Origin: Anaerolineae bacterium
GTDB lineage: Bacteria > Chloroflexota > Anaerolineae > Aggregatilineales > Phototrophicaceae
Direction of reading: 5' to 3'
Length of the DNA: 48,889 nucleotides
NCBI GenBank assembly: GCA_026645945.1
Contig: JAPKMO010000022.1
Span: 1-48,889 of the forward strand
Shown here: positions 1-7,337 of the stretch, in pieces
Position numbering within the stretch: the stretch's first letter is position 1
Layout of the letters: each line of letters starts with the position of its first letter
The notes under the pieces: model-generated
What the model saw: the letters and a program-made list of their open reading frames with translations, nothing else
Database searches by the model: none
Told to the model about the DNA's origin: nothing
Made by a program: the position numbers and the translations under genes

Positions 1-1
1 C

Positions 2-1447
2 CGCCTGACGAGCATCCTTGCCACCGGGGGCATGGCAAAAATTTACAAGGGGATGGATTACCAGCTTCAGCGGCAGGCGGCGGTAAAAATCCTGTCGCAG
101 GAAAACATAGACAACGACAAAACGCTCACCAAACGTTTCCAGCGAGAAGCGCGCGCCGTTGCCGCCCTGGAACACGATAACATCATCACCATTTACCAGT
201 ACGGCGAGCAGGACAACGTTTATTTCCTGGCGATGAAGCTGATTAAAGGCAAAGACCTGGCCCAGGAACTCAAACGCCTGAAGCGCAGCGGCCAGAAAAT
301 GAACATCAAACGCGCGCTGCACATCATGGAGCAGGTGGCCTCGGCGCTGGATTACGCACACCAGGCCGGGGTTGTTCACCGCGACATCAAACCGTCGAAT
401 ATCCTGCTGGACGACAACGATAAAGCTATCCTCACCGATTTTGGGCTGGTGCTGCGGGCGTCCTCGGAAACCACGATGGGGACGGCCTTCGGCACGCCGC
501 GTTACATCGCCCCGGAGCAGGCGATTTCGTCCAACAAGGCCGTGCCGCAGAGCGACATTTATTCACTTGCCATCATCTTCTACGAAATTTTAACCGGCGA
601 TACCCCCTTCGGCGGCGATTCGCCGATGGAGATCGCCCTCAGCCACATCAGCGATGCGCCGCCGCCGCCGCGCTCACGAGATAAAAACATTCCAGAGGCT
701 GCCGAACGCGAGCTGTTAAAAGCCCTGGAAAAAGAGCCGGAAAAACGCCACCGCAGCGCAAGCGAATTCGTCCAGGCCATCAAAAAGGCTTACGGCCTCT
801 CCGCCGATCTGTCCGCGCCGGCCCGCCCGCCGGCCACCGTTTCGTACACCGACTCGCTGGCGCTGCCGAGCGAAAAACTGCCCAAAGCCAAACCCGCCCG
901 CGAGGGGCATTCCAGCCGCAGGTCGTTTTTGCTGCTGCTGGCGCTGATCGTTCTGCTGGGGGCGGTGGCTGCTTTGGTGGTTGCGGGCGGCGACAACCGT
1001 CTCATCCCCGCCGGCAGCGAGGCCGCCGGCGCGCCGATTGTGCTGTCGTATGACGACACAAGTTTTATGATGGTCAACAACGGCGATTATACGCTCAACG
1101 TGGTGACGCTGTGGTTTATTCGCGGTGACGAGGGCGGCGGCGACGATTACAGCGGCGACCGGTTTAAAGGGGATGTGCTGCCGCCCGGCACGTGCGCGCG
1201 CGTGGTGCTGGAACGGCGGGTCGCCCCGCTGCCGGCGTGTGCGGTCGAACACAGCCGCGAAATCCTGGTGGACGAGCCGAGTCTGTTCTGGCGGCAGGAA
1301 AGCCGGGGGGACAGCCCTTACGACCAGTTTAAAGTGTTGTATGATGGCCGGCTGGTCGCCACCTGCTCCACCGTGCCGCGCGGCGGCAAAAACGAATGTT
1401 CTTTTAGCTGGCCGGTGATCCCCACCCCCACGCCGGAGGATGCTTAA
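2..1447 (+). CDS. Ser/Thr protein kinase, one-pass membrane receptor type (5' end cut by window)
   Basis: The frame is open from base 2 and reads LTSILATGGMAKIYKG, the glycine-rich ATP loop, so the gene begins outside the window and the ATG at 32 is internal. Counting from that ATG, the kinase shows the ATP-binding Lys19 (AAVKIL), catalytic loop HRDIKPSN 116-123 with Asp118, DFG at 136-138 and APE at 160-162, all intact. A Pro-rich juxtamembrane stretch leads to one membrane helix at about 298-319. About 150 extracytoplasmic residues follow, with four Cys and a PTPTP tail. This is the Hanks-type PknB-like layout, with a cytoplasmic kinase and an outside sensor. The sensor resembles no family I can name and its ligand is unknown. 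The last 4 bases overlap the 3' end of the convergent gene at 1444. Confidence 0.95.
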   Translation, partial: RLTSILATGGMAKIYKGMDYQLQRQAAVKILSQENIDNDKTLTKRFQREARAVAALEHDNIITIYQYGEQDNVYFLAMKLIKGKDLAQELKRLKRSGQKMNIKRALHIMEQVASALDYAHQAGVVHRDIKPSNILLDDNDKAILTDFGLVLRASSETTMGTAFGTPRYIAPEQAISSNKAVPQSDIYSLAIIFYEILTGDTPFGGDSPMEIALSHISDAPPPPRSRDKNIPEAAERELLKALEKEPEKRHRSASEFVQAIKKAYGLSADLSAPARPPATVSYTDSLALPSEKLPKAKPAREGHSSRRSFLLLLALIVLLGAVAALVVAGGDNRLIPAGSEAAGAPIVLSYDDTSFMMVNNGDYTLNVVTLWFIRGDEGGGDDYSGDRFKGDVLPPGTCARVVLERRVAPLPACAVEHSREILVDEPSLFWRQESRGDSPYDQFKVLYDGRLVATCSTVPRGGKNECSFSWPVIPTPTPEDA

Positions 1448-1905
1448 AACCCGGCGGCTTTGCCGTTGCGCACCTGCTGCCCCACCTGTTTGAACGCCCG
1501 CCACCCGGCGGCCAGCTTGCGGCGCGCCTGGTCGCGCTCGTGAATGGAGCTGTTCAGCGCCTGGTCAAGCAGGGACATCGGCTGGACGGGTTCGCGCGTC
1601 AGGGCGTGCAGGATGCGGCTGGCGATGGTCGCCATCAGCAGCAGGCCGACCGTCATCAGCCAGGCCAGCAGGTCCATGCGCTCCTTTAAATCGCGGTGCA
1701 GGTCGGCATTTAAGGCTTCGACATGCGAAAAACCATCCGCAGGTGTCTCGACTGGAATTTCGCCCTCGATGAACTGCCACAGCGCCGCCCGGATGACTTC
1801 CGCCTCGCTGTCGTACAGTTGGTGTTCGACCAGTTCCCGAATGCGTTCCTTTAATTCGGACGGGACGCTGGCCTGGACTCGTTTGTCTAACGCGCTTTCG
1901 CTCAC
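1444..1905 (-). CDS. Membrane-anchored ribbon-helix-helix (CopG/ParD-like) protein
   Basis: 153 aa. GTG start at 1905, chosen because AGGAGGG stands 6 nt upstream. Residues 9-47 (VQASVPSELKERIRELVEHQ, then YDSEAEVIRAALWQF) follow the beta-strand/helix/helix pattern of ParD/CopG DNA-binding domains. One hydrophobic helix at about 77-100 comes next, then a charged, probably coiled tail. Ordinary RHH antitoxins end near residue 80-90, so the membrane segment and tail are additions. No toxin ORF lies beside it: upstream is the 290-bp repeat-bearing gap and downstream the convergent kinase. It may be a membrane-tethered DNA-binding protein; alternatively the RHH fold may serve only for dimerisation. 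The fold call is from pattern alone. Confidence 0.75.
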   Translation of the reverse strand: MSESALDKRVQASVPSELKERIRELVEHQLYDSEAEVIRAALWQFIEGEIPVETPADGFSHVEALNADLHRDLKERMDLLAWLMTVGLLLMATIASRILHALTREPVQPMSLLDQALNSSIHERDQARRKLAAGWRAFKQVGQQVRNGKAAGF

Positions 1906-2195
1906 GGTCAGCCCTCCTCGCCAACAGGAATTTAAACGTATTTTATACCATTTTTAATGATATAGGCGATAGGCTTTCGGTTTTGGGCAGGGCGATTGCA
2001 TATCAAATCTTAACCGGCGTAAGGCCCTTTCAGACCCCTCCCGGCCCTCCCCGTATACGGGCAGGGGGACGAGTCACGCGAGCATTCATCCTCCCCTGTA
2101 TACGGGGGAGGTGTCCCGAAGGGACGGAGGGGGTCGAAAAGCAGCTTGAGAACACTTATACCGTTTATGTGCGATTGCCCTGCCGTTTTGGGCGG
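1906..2195. other. Repeat-bearing intergenic region
   Basis: This 290-bp stretch separates the RHH gene (leftward) from the 3' end of the glycosyltransferase gene. It holds the inverted-repeat element at 2031-2139. The AT-rich run at 1930-1975 just upstream of the RHH start is the likely place for that gene's promoter, but I cannot pick convincing -35/-10 boxes. No coding potential was seen. Confidence 0.5.
2031..2139. repeat. Inverted-repeat element with two CCGTATACGG-type palindromes
   Basis: The outer ends read CAGACCCCTCC (from 2031) and GGAGGGGGTCG (to about 2136), which are imperfect inverted copies. Inside are two palindromes, CCTCCCCGTATACGGG (from 2047) and CCTCCCCTGTATACGGGGG (from 2090), plus a GTCCCGAAGGGAC hairpin at 2113-2125. 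It has no ORF. The make-up fits a small non-coding REP/MITE-like element. A search for other genomic copies would decide this. Confidence 0.55.
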
Positions 2196-3467
2196 TCAGG
2201 CAGGCGCGGCGTCCCGCACGCCAAGACGCCGGTTGATGATCGCCACCGCGCGGCCAACACCGTCCTCGGCGCGGACTTTTTCGCCCAGTTCGGCAGCCCG
2301 GCGCGAGATGGCCGGGTCGCTTACGGCGGATTGGATGGCGGCGGCCAGGTTATCCGCGTTCAGGCGTTTTTGCGGGATGGGCGCGGGGCCGGCGCCGAGT
2401 TCGTAAACGCGCTGCCCCCAGAAGGGCTGGTCGCCGATGAACGGCACAATGACGGTCGGTTTGCCGGCGCGCAGCCCCGCCGCCGTCGTCCCTGCGCCGC
2501 CATGATGCACCACTGCCGCCACGCGCGGGAACAGCCAGTCGTGCGGCGCTTCTTGAATGGCGAACACATTGTCCGGCAGATCATCCGCCCGCAGGCCGCC
2601 CCAGCCGGTAGCGATGAGGCCGCGCTGCCCGGTGCGCCGCAGGGCTTCCAGGACAAAACGCGCTTTTTCCTCCGGGCGCGTGCCGGTCATGCTGCCGAAG
2701 CCGATATAAACCGGCGGCGCGCCGGCGTCCAGAAAGGCCTGCAAACCGGCAGGCGGCTGCCAGTCGCCGCGCCGGTCGAGGAACCAGTAACCGGCGGCGG
2801 TGGTCGTCTCCGGCCAGTCGGGCGGGTTGGGGACGATGTGCGGGCTGTAGCTGTAGAGCGTCGGCATGGGGTGGCCGTCCGGGGCGGTGAATTCGTCCGC
2901 GAAACGCGAGCGCGGCGGCAGGCCGAGCGTTTCGCGCCGCCAGGCGTTCACCGTTCCCATATAGGGGGCGGTGAGGAACGGCATCAGCGTGTAGGTCAGC
3001 CGGTTCACCAAACCGCCGAGCCGGACATTCGGCAGCAGCGCCGGGTTGGAGAAGACACGCGTCGGCGTGAGCATGGGCAGCGGCAGGCTGACGAACACCG
3101 GCAGGCCGCGTTTTTCCGCGATGTGATAGCCGGCCAGCGTTTTGGGATGGTAGATGATGGCGTCGGCTTCCTGCGAGGCGGCCCAGGCGTCGTCCAGCAT
3201 CCGGCGGATCATGGGCTGCACCAGTTTGAGCAGCTGCAGCTTGCTGCCGCCGCCTTCCAGCGCAGCGCGCCCGGCTTTGGTATCGGCCAGCCGGATGAGT
3301 TCGTCGTCCATGTGGGCGTACTTCAGGCCGTAACCAGCGACGAAGGACTCGAACAGGGCGGCGGTGCAGAGCGTGACTTCGTGACCGGCGGCCTGCAAAC
3401 CCAGGCCGAGCGCAACAAAAGGCTGTACGTCTCCGCGCGAACCGGCGGCGAGAATGGTGATTTTCAT
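2196..3467 (-). CDS. GT1-family glycosyltransferase (sterol/macrolide glycosyltransferase-like)
   Basis: 423 aa from the ATG at 3467, which has AAAGGA about 8 nt upstream and gives the family-typical N-terminus MKITILAAGSRGDVQPFVAL; a longer frame to 3494 lacks a ribosome site. The N-terminal Rossmann half carries GSRGDVQP. The C-terminal half carries the nucleotide-sugar signature HHGGAGTTAAGLRAGKP and PFIGDQPFWG, as in UDP-glucose:sterol 3-beta-glucosyltransferases and MGT enzymes. It should move a sugar from a UDP-sugar to a lipid or other hydrophobic acceptor in the cytoplasm; the acceptor is not predictable. It lies 43 bp downstream of a GbsR/MarR-like gene on the same strand, so the two probably form an operon driven from 4019-4047. 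Confidence 0.9.
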   Translation of the reverse strand: MKITILAAGSRGDVQPFVALGLGLQAAGHEVTLCTAALFESFVAGYGLKYAHMDDELIRLADTKAGRAALEGGGSKLQLLKLVQPMIRRMLDDAWAASQEADAIIYHPKTLAGYHIAEKRGLPVFVSLPLPMLTPTRVFSNPALLPNVRLGGLVNRLTYTLMPFLTAPYMGTVNAWRRETLGLPPRSRFADEFTAPDGHPMPTLYSYSPHIVPNPPDWPETTTAAGYWFLDRRGDWQPPAGLQAFLDAGAPPVYIGFGSMTGTRPEEKARFVLEALRRTGQRGLIATGWGGLRADDLPDNVFAIQEAPHDWLFPRVAAVVHHGGAGTTAAGLRAGKPTVIVPFIGDQPFWGQRVYELGAGPAPIPQKRLNADNLAAAIQSAVSDPAISRRAAELGEKVRAEDGVGRAVAIINRRLGVRDAAPA

Positions 3468-3510
3468 CCTTTTTTCCTTTCGGGCGGCGGGCAAACCGGC
3501 GGCGCGCCCG

Positions 3511-3978
3511 CTATTCGTATCCGAGCGATTTTTTCTCGTCTTCCCACTGTTCCAGCAGTTTAGGGAATTCCTTTTCCAAAAAACCGTTCACATCGCGCAG
3601 CAGTTCCAGGCGGCGGCGGTGTTCGGGCGGTTCGCCGTCCATCAGCGCCAGGCCATGTTCTGCCAGGGCGCGCATCTCCGCCACCAGATGCATTTTGGTC
3701 TTCAGCGACCACACCCACAGGTCAGGCGCAAGGCGGTAAAGGTCGCGGCGCTCGCCAGGGCGGGTGAAACGCTGGATGAGGGCGTATTGTTCCAGCAGGC
3801 GCAGGGCAGTGCTGACCGAACTTTTGCTGGCCTGCAAGGCGTCTACCAGATCGCCCATTGTCTGTTCGGGCGGGTGGCAGACCAGCAGCCAGCCGATGAT
3901 ACGCCCGGCCATGCGGGGCAGGCCGATTTTTTCAAAATACAGGCCGCAGTCCTCGACAAACTGGCGTTTGTTTTCCAT
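3511..3978 (-). CDS. GbsR/MarR-family transcriptional regulator
   Basis: 155 aa, ATG start. The first 40 residues (VEDCGLYFEKIGLPRMAGRI) and the winged helix-turn-helix that follows (MGDLVDALQASKSSVSTALR, LLEQYALIQRFTRPGERRDLY) match the GbsR branch of the MarR superfamily, which form dimers and repress neighbouring genes. The C-terminal half is helical and should complete the dimer. It is first in a two-gene unit with the GT1 enzyme. A strong sigma70-type promoter and an inverted repeat overlapping its -35 box lie just upstream, which suggests autorepression. Family members from Gram-positives respond to choline or glycine betaine; nothing here shows that this one does. Confidence 0.85.
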   Translation of the reverse strand: MENKRQFVEDCGLYFEKIGLPRMAGRIIGWLLVCHPPEQTMGDLVDALQASKSSVSTALRLLEQYALIQRFTRPGERRDLYRLAPDLWVWSLKTKMHLVAEMRALAEHGLALMDGEPPEHRRRLELLRDVNGFLEKEFPKLLEQWEDEKKSLGYE

Positions 3979-4018
3979 AGGGTCGTTCCGGCTGATGCAG
4001 GCGTGTTATATGGTCATC

Positions 4019-4047
4019 AGTCTATAGCGTTCGGATTGTTCTGTCAA
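4019..4047 (-). promoter_or_regulatory. Sigma70-type promoter for the GbsR-like regulator operon
   Basis: Read on the minus strand: TTGACA (4047-4042), a 17-nt spacer, then TAGACT (4024-4019). The -35 box is a perfect match and the spacing is ideal. It would give a leader of about 35 nt before the ATG at 3978. Confidence 0.75.
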
Positions 4048-4057
4048 TACCGAACAA
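4036..4057. promoter_or_regulatory. Inverted repeat around the -35 box, likely operator
   Basis: TTGTTC (4036-4041) and GAACAA (4052-4057) are perfect inverted arms with a 10-nt spacer that contains the -35 box. A dimeric winged-helix repressor bound here would block the promoter at 4019-4047. The obvious candidate is the regulator it drives. Confidence 0.5.
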
Positions 4058-4087
4058 ATCGAATTTAACGAACTTTCCCGAAACGCG

Positions 4088-4107
4088 ACAAATGTCTGAA
4101 CATTTGT
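4088..4107. promoter_or_regulatory. Palindrome ACAAATGT-N4-ACATTTGT
   Basis: Perfect 8-bp arms around CTGA, about 30 bp to the right of the operator-like repeat, on the side facing the terminase pair. It could be a second regulator site or a short hairpin. No bound factor is known. Confidence 0.4.
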
Positions 4108-4251
4108 TTACCCTTTTTAGAACACTTGTGCTATCATGGTATCAGAAACCGGACGCCGCGCAGCGCGGGCGGCAAACAGGCTTGGGGCCGCGTTCCGCCA
4201 CCAGCCGGAAGGCGAGTCTGCCGGCAGCAGCGCCGGGAAGTTGGCTGCGAT

Positions 4252-4284
4252 GTAGGGGCAAGGGAAAGCCGTCTTTGCCCCTAC
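4252..4284. repeat. Hairpin with GTAGGGGCAA / TTGCCCCTAC arms
   Basis: Perfect 10-bp arms with a 13-nt loop in the leader of the terminase small-subunit gene, about 15 bp before its ribosome site. Similar GCCCCTAC-ended palindromes occur elsewhere in the window (34554-34577), so this is probably a dispersed repeat rather than a gene-specific control element. Confidence 0.5.
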
Positions 4285-4316
4285 GTTGCTGGTTTTCTGA
4301 AGAAGGAGCTTCGATC

Positions 4317-4742
4317 ATGCACCGCAAACGGTATACCGAAGCGGAAAAACGGGCGGCGCTGGCGCGGCTGCATGAAAACAGCGGCAATGTCCGGCTCACC
4401 AGCGCCGAAACCGGAGTCAGCCCGCGCACGCTGCGAACCTGGGCGCAGCGCCAGCAGTCTGCCCCCACGCCGCCGGTCGAAAGCGAGCCGGTCGAGGCGC
4501 GGCTGCGCGACCTGCTGATGGATAACATCCTGCGGCTGGCCGATTCGCTGGAGGCGACCATTGACGACGCGCCGCTGAACCAGCGCGCCAGCGCCCTGGC
4601 GCAGTTGATTGACCGGCTGCTGAAGCTGGCCCACAAACTGCCGGACGAGCAGCGCGAACACGTGCTGCGGATGGAGTACGTAGACCCCGATGGTTCGGTT
4701 CATCCGTCCCCACCCTGGGCAAGAAAAGATTCTGAAGGCTAA
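4317..4742 (+). CDS. Terminase small subunit-like helix-turn-helix protein
   Basis: 141 aa from the ATG at 4317, which has GAAGGAG about 10 nt upstream; the open frame further left has no such support. The first 45 residues (MHRKRYTEAEKRAALARLHE, then SAETGVSPRTLRTWAQ) form a Tnp/TerS-type helix-turn-helix. The rest is charged and helical (LRDLLMDNILRLADSLEATI) with a Leu-rich stretch that could make an oligomer. Its reading frame overlaps the start of the large terminase gene by 53 bp, which ties the two together. By position it should be the DNA-recognition subunit; the sequence alone would also fit a transposase-like DNA-binding protein. Confidence 0.65.
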   Translation: MHRKRYTEAEKRAALARLHENSGNVRLTSAETGVSPRTLRTWAQRQQSAPTPPVESEPVEARLRDLLMDNILRLADSLEATIDDAPLNQRASALAQLIDRLLKLAHKLPDEQREHVLRMEYVDPDGSVHPSPPWARKDSEG

Positions 4743-5883
4743 AACACGCTTTCGCGTGGTGGCCTGCGGGCGGCGCTTCGGCAAAACCACCGCTGGGCAG
4801 ATCGCCATCCTGGAAACGGCGGCGCGAGGCGGGTGCTGCTGGTGGCTGTCGCCCACCTACGGCATGGCCGATCAGGTCTGGCGCGACCTGAAGCGTGTGG
4901 GGCGGGAACTGGGCCGGGATGCCAGCATCCACGAGCAGGAGCGGCGGATTGATTTTTACGGCGGCGGCTGGCTGGCGATCCACAGCGCGCACAGCCCTGA
5001 CCGGCTGCGCGGCGCAGGACTGGACCTGGCCGTGCTGGACGAAGCGGCCTTCATGACGCCGGACGTGTGGCCGGAAGTCGTGCGCCCCATGCTGACCGAA
5101 CGGCGCGGCGGGGCGCTGTTCCTGTCGTCGCCGAACGGTCGCAACTGGTTCTGGGAAGTGTTCAGACTGGGGCTGGAGCCAACAGAGCCGGAGTGGCAGT
5201 CCTTCCACTTCACGTCGTACGACAATCCACTGATCGCGCCGGAGGAACTGGAAGCGATTCGCCGCCAGACGCCGGAGCGCATCTGGCAGCAGGAGTATCT
5301 GGCGCAGTTCAGCGACGACGCCGGCAGCGTCTTTCGGAACGTGCGGGAGGCCGCCACCGCGCCGCCGGGCGCTCAACCGCTGGCCGGGCGGCGTTACAGC
5401 GCCGGGCTGGATTGGGGGCGCGAACACGATTATACCGCCCTGGTGGTGATAGACGCCGAAACGCGGCAGATGGTGGCGCTCGACCGTTTTAACCGGGTGA
5501 GCTGGTCGCTCCAGCGCGGGCGGCTGGAGGCGCTCATCGAACGCTGGAGGCCGGCAGTGGTGTGGGCGGAAAGCAACAGCATCGGCTCGGTGAATATCGA
5601 GGCGCTCCAGGCGGAAGGGCTGCCGGTGCGAGCTTTTGCTACCACCGCGCGCAGCAAAACGCCGCTGATCGAAGACCTGGCGCTGGCGGTCGAACGCGGC
5701 GAACTGGCGCTGCTGCCGGATGAACGGCTGCTGGACGAACTGGCGGCTTACAGCATGACGCGGCTGCCGGGCGGCGGATACCGCTACAGCGCCCCGCCGG
5801 GCGGCCACGACGACCTGGTGATCGCGGCGGCGCTGGCCTGGCGCGGCGTCCGTTACGGCGGCGCGGGGGTGGATTTTGTGTGA
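4690..5883 (+). CDS. Phage-type terminase large subunit (packaging ATPase and nuclease)
   Basis: 397 aa. Walker A is GRRFGKT at 27-33, Walker B LAVLDEA at 113-119 (Asp117, Glu118), and the coupling motif SSPNGRNWFW is at 146-155. The C-terminal RNase H-like nuclease keeps its acidic residues: Asp241 (GLDWGREHDYTA), Glu294 (VWAESN) and Asp374/Asp375 (GGHDDLVIAAAL). The protein thus looks catalytically complete. Such enzymes cut concatemeric phage DNA and pump it into a prohead. However, no portal, protease, capsid or tail gene lies nearby, since an MFS gene starts its 3' end only 3 bp further. It is either a prophage remnant under selection or a domesticated motor. Confidence 0.9.
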   Translation: MVRFIRPHPGQEKILKAKTRFRVVACGRRFGKTTAGQIAILETAARGGCCWWLSPTYGMADQVWRDLKRVGRELGRDASIHEQERRIDFYGGGWLAIHSAHSPDRLRGAGLDLAVLDEAAFMTPDVWPEVVRPMLTERRGGALFLSSPNGRNWFWEVFRLGLEPTEPEWQSFHFTSYDNPLIAPEELEAIRRQTPERIWQQEYLAQFSDDAGSVFRNVREAATAPPGAQPLAGRRYSAGLDWGREHDYTALVVIDAETRQMVALDRFNRVSWSLQRGRLEALIERWRPAVVWAESNSIGSVNIEALQAEGLPVRAFATTARSKTPLIEDLALAVERGELALLPDERLLDELAAYSMTRLPGGGYRYSAPPGGHDDLVIAAALAWRGVRYGGAGVDFV

Positions 5884-5886
5884 GTT

Positions 5887-7131
5887 TTAAAGCAGCGCCC
5901 GCATCCTGGGGAAACGCAGCAGCACCAGCAGGCTGAGCAGGCCGCCCGCCAGGGTGTACAGCGCCATCGCGTCCGGCGTGCCGATGACATTGGCGACCGC
6001 GCCCAGGGCCAGCGCCCCAAACGGCGACAGGCCGAAAAATGTCAGTGTGTACAGGCTCATCACCCGCCCGCGAAACTCATCCGGCACTTCGCTCTGGATG
6101 AGCGTATTGGTGGTGACGAACTGCAAAATGATGCCGAAGCCGAACAGCGCCATCAGCGCCGCCGCCGATGAGACGGTGGTCGTCCGCGAAACCAGCAGGC
6201 CGACCAGCATCACAAAAACCACCATCGCCGTGATAACCTGCCCCCGCCCGAAGTGTTTGCCCAACCACGTCATCAGCACCCCGGCGGCCACCGCGCCGAA
6301 GCCCATCGCTGTGCTGATGGCCGCATAACCCTCGGTGGGCGACTTCAACACCACATCGGCAAAAGCCGGGAACAGCGTGGAGAGATTAACGGTGAACAGG
6401 CCGCTGACGAAAGCCAGCAGCAGCAGCGGCGCGATGGTGGGGTGATAACGCGAGAAGCGCAGCCCTTCTTTCAAGCGCCGGATGGGGGACAGGCTGCCGG
6501 TCGGCGGGAGAGCGGCCTGGGGATGGATGATGAACAGCATAAAAATGACGGCCAGGAAGCTGATGCCGTTGAACAAAAAACACCAGGCCGCGCCGACCTG
6601 CGCCAGCAGGACACCGGCTGCCGCCGGCCCGACGATGCGCGAAACGTTAAACATGATCGAATTGAGGGCGATGCCGCTGGACAGATCATCATGCCCCACC
6701 AGGTCAACAATGATGCTCTGGCGGGAGGGCGCGTCTACCGCGTTGGTGATGCCCAGCAGGAAGGCCAGCGCGACGATGTGATACACCTGCACCACGCCGC
6801 TGAAGGTCAGCGCCGCCAGGGTGAGCGCCAGCAGCATCTGGGCGGTCTGGGAGATTATCAACAGGCGGCGGCGCGGGATGCGGTCTACCAGCACCCCGGC
6901 GAAGGGCGACAGCAGCAGCGACGGCAGCCCGGCGGCGCAGGCCACGATGCCCAGCCACAATTCCTCCCGCGTAAGCTGGAATACCAGCCAGCCCTGAGCG
7001 ATGATCTGCATCCAAGAGCCGGAAAGCGAGATCAACTGTCCGGCGAAATACAGGCGAAAATTCGGGTAGCGCAGGGCGGCCAGCGTGCTGGTGCGGAGGC
7101 CGGTATTGGAAGAAGCAGCCAGGGTAGTCAT
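5887..7131 (-). CDS. MFS transporter, EntS-like exporter branch
   Basis: 414 aa with about 12 hydrophobic segments. The N-terminal pattern LAALRYPNFRLYFAGQLISL and WMQIIAQGWLVFQLT, then FAGVLVDRIPRRRLL (the loop 2-3 MFS motif) and AVDAPSRQSIIVDLVG, are typical of the MFS_3 group related to the enterobactin exporter EntS. It should be a proton-driven efflux protein of the cytoplasmic membrane with unknown substrate. It reads away from the polysaccharide locus, with both promoters in the 206-bp gap at 7132-7337. A TATAAT box at 7208-7213 lies upstream of it on this strand. Confidence 0.9.
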   Translation of the reverse strand: MTTLAASSNTGLRTSTLAALRYPNFRLYFAGQLISLSGSWMQIIAQGWLVFQLTREELWLGIVACAAGLPSLLLSPFAGVLVDRIPRRRLLIISQTAQMLLALTLAALTFSGVVQVYHIVALAFLLGITNAVDAPSRQSIIVDLVGHDDLSSGIALNSIMFNVSRIVGPAAAGVLLAQVGAAWCFLFNGISFLAVIFMLFIIHPQAALPPTGSLSPIRRLKEGLRFSRYHPTIAPLLLLAFVSGLFTVNLSTLFPAFADVVLKSPTEGYAAISTAMGFGAVAAGVLMTWLGKHFGRGQVITAMVVFVMLVGLLVSRTTTVSSAAALMALFGFGIILQFVTTNTLIQSEVPDEFRGRVMSLYTLTFFGLSPFGALALGAVANVIGTPDAMALYTLAGGLLSLLVLLRFPRMRALL

Positions 7132-7207
7132 AAAATCCGATTCCGAACATGCTGAAAATGAAAACCGATATACGCGATTAGACGGTTAAAGCGCATAGAG
7201 TAACTTT

Positions 7208-7236
7208 ATTATAGTGGGCGTGTGACGCGCGTCACA
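7208..7236 (-). promoter_or_regulatory. Possible promoter for the MFS gene
   Basis: On the minus strand a perfect -10 box TATAAT (7213-7208) stands 17 nt from TGTGAC (7236-7231), a poor -35 that is itself one arm of the CRP-type palindrome. If it is used, a protein bound at the palindrome would cover the -35 region. Confidence 0.45.
7221..7236. promoter_or_regulatory. Perfect CRP/FNR-type palindrome TGTGACGCGCGTCACA
   Basis: The 16-bp sequence is its own reverse complement and matches the CRP consensus TGTGA-N6-TCACA at every fixed base. It lies between the divergent MFS and polysaccharide promoters, centred about 53 bp before the predicted rightward start of transcription. A CRP/FNR-family regulator is inferred; no such gene is in the window. 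Confidence 0.65.
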
Positions 7237-7246
7237 ATAAGGCCGT

Positions 7247-7275
7247 TTGCCAAAATGGACTCATGCCTGGATAAT
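7247..7275 (+). promoter_or_regulatory. Promoter for the polysaccharide locus
   Basis: TTGCCA (7247-7252), a 17-nt spacer and GATAAT (7270-7275). It would start transcription near 7282 and leave a leader of about 55 nt before the GTG at 7338. Confidence 0.55.
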
Positions 7276-7337
7276 CGCCGCCAGGTCTGCTACGCTGGAC
7301 GCGCACAGCGGCGGGGAAAAATAGTTGGAGACGAAAC

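Larger units (their letters stand above)
3979..4316. other. Divergent control region between the GbsR-like gene and the terminase pair
   Basis: 338 bp with no gene. From left to right it holds the leftward promoter (4019-4047), an inverted repeat around its -35 box (4036-4057), a second palindrome (4088-4107) and a 10-bp-arm hairpin (4252-4284). The ribosome site GAAGGAG of the rightward gene is near 4300-4307. An open frame runs back to 4092 in phase with the terminase small-subunit gene, but its residues look non-coding. Confidence 0.6.

Noticed and set aside
1444..1905. Toxin-antitoxin pair with the RHH protein as antitoxin
   Set aside because: No small toxin-like ORF is next to it, and the membrane helix and tail do not fit an antitoxin.
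1983..3563. 526-codon open frame on the + strand
   Set aside because: Antisense to the GT1 enzyme, and its start lies in repeat DNA.
4417..5808. 463-codon open frame on the minus strand
   Set aside because: Antisense to the terminase genes, whose catalytic motifs are complete; the translation has no family features.
4317..5883. Complete prophage or gene-transfer agent
   Set aside because: Only the terminase pair is present; flanking genes are a regulator, a glycosyltransferase and an MFS exporter.
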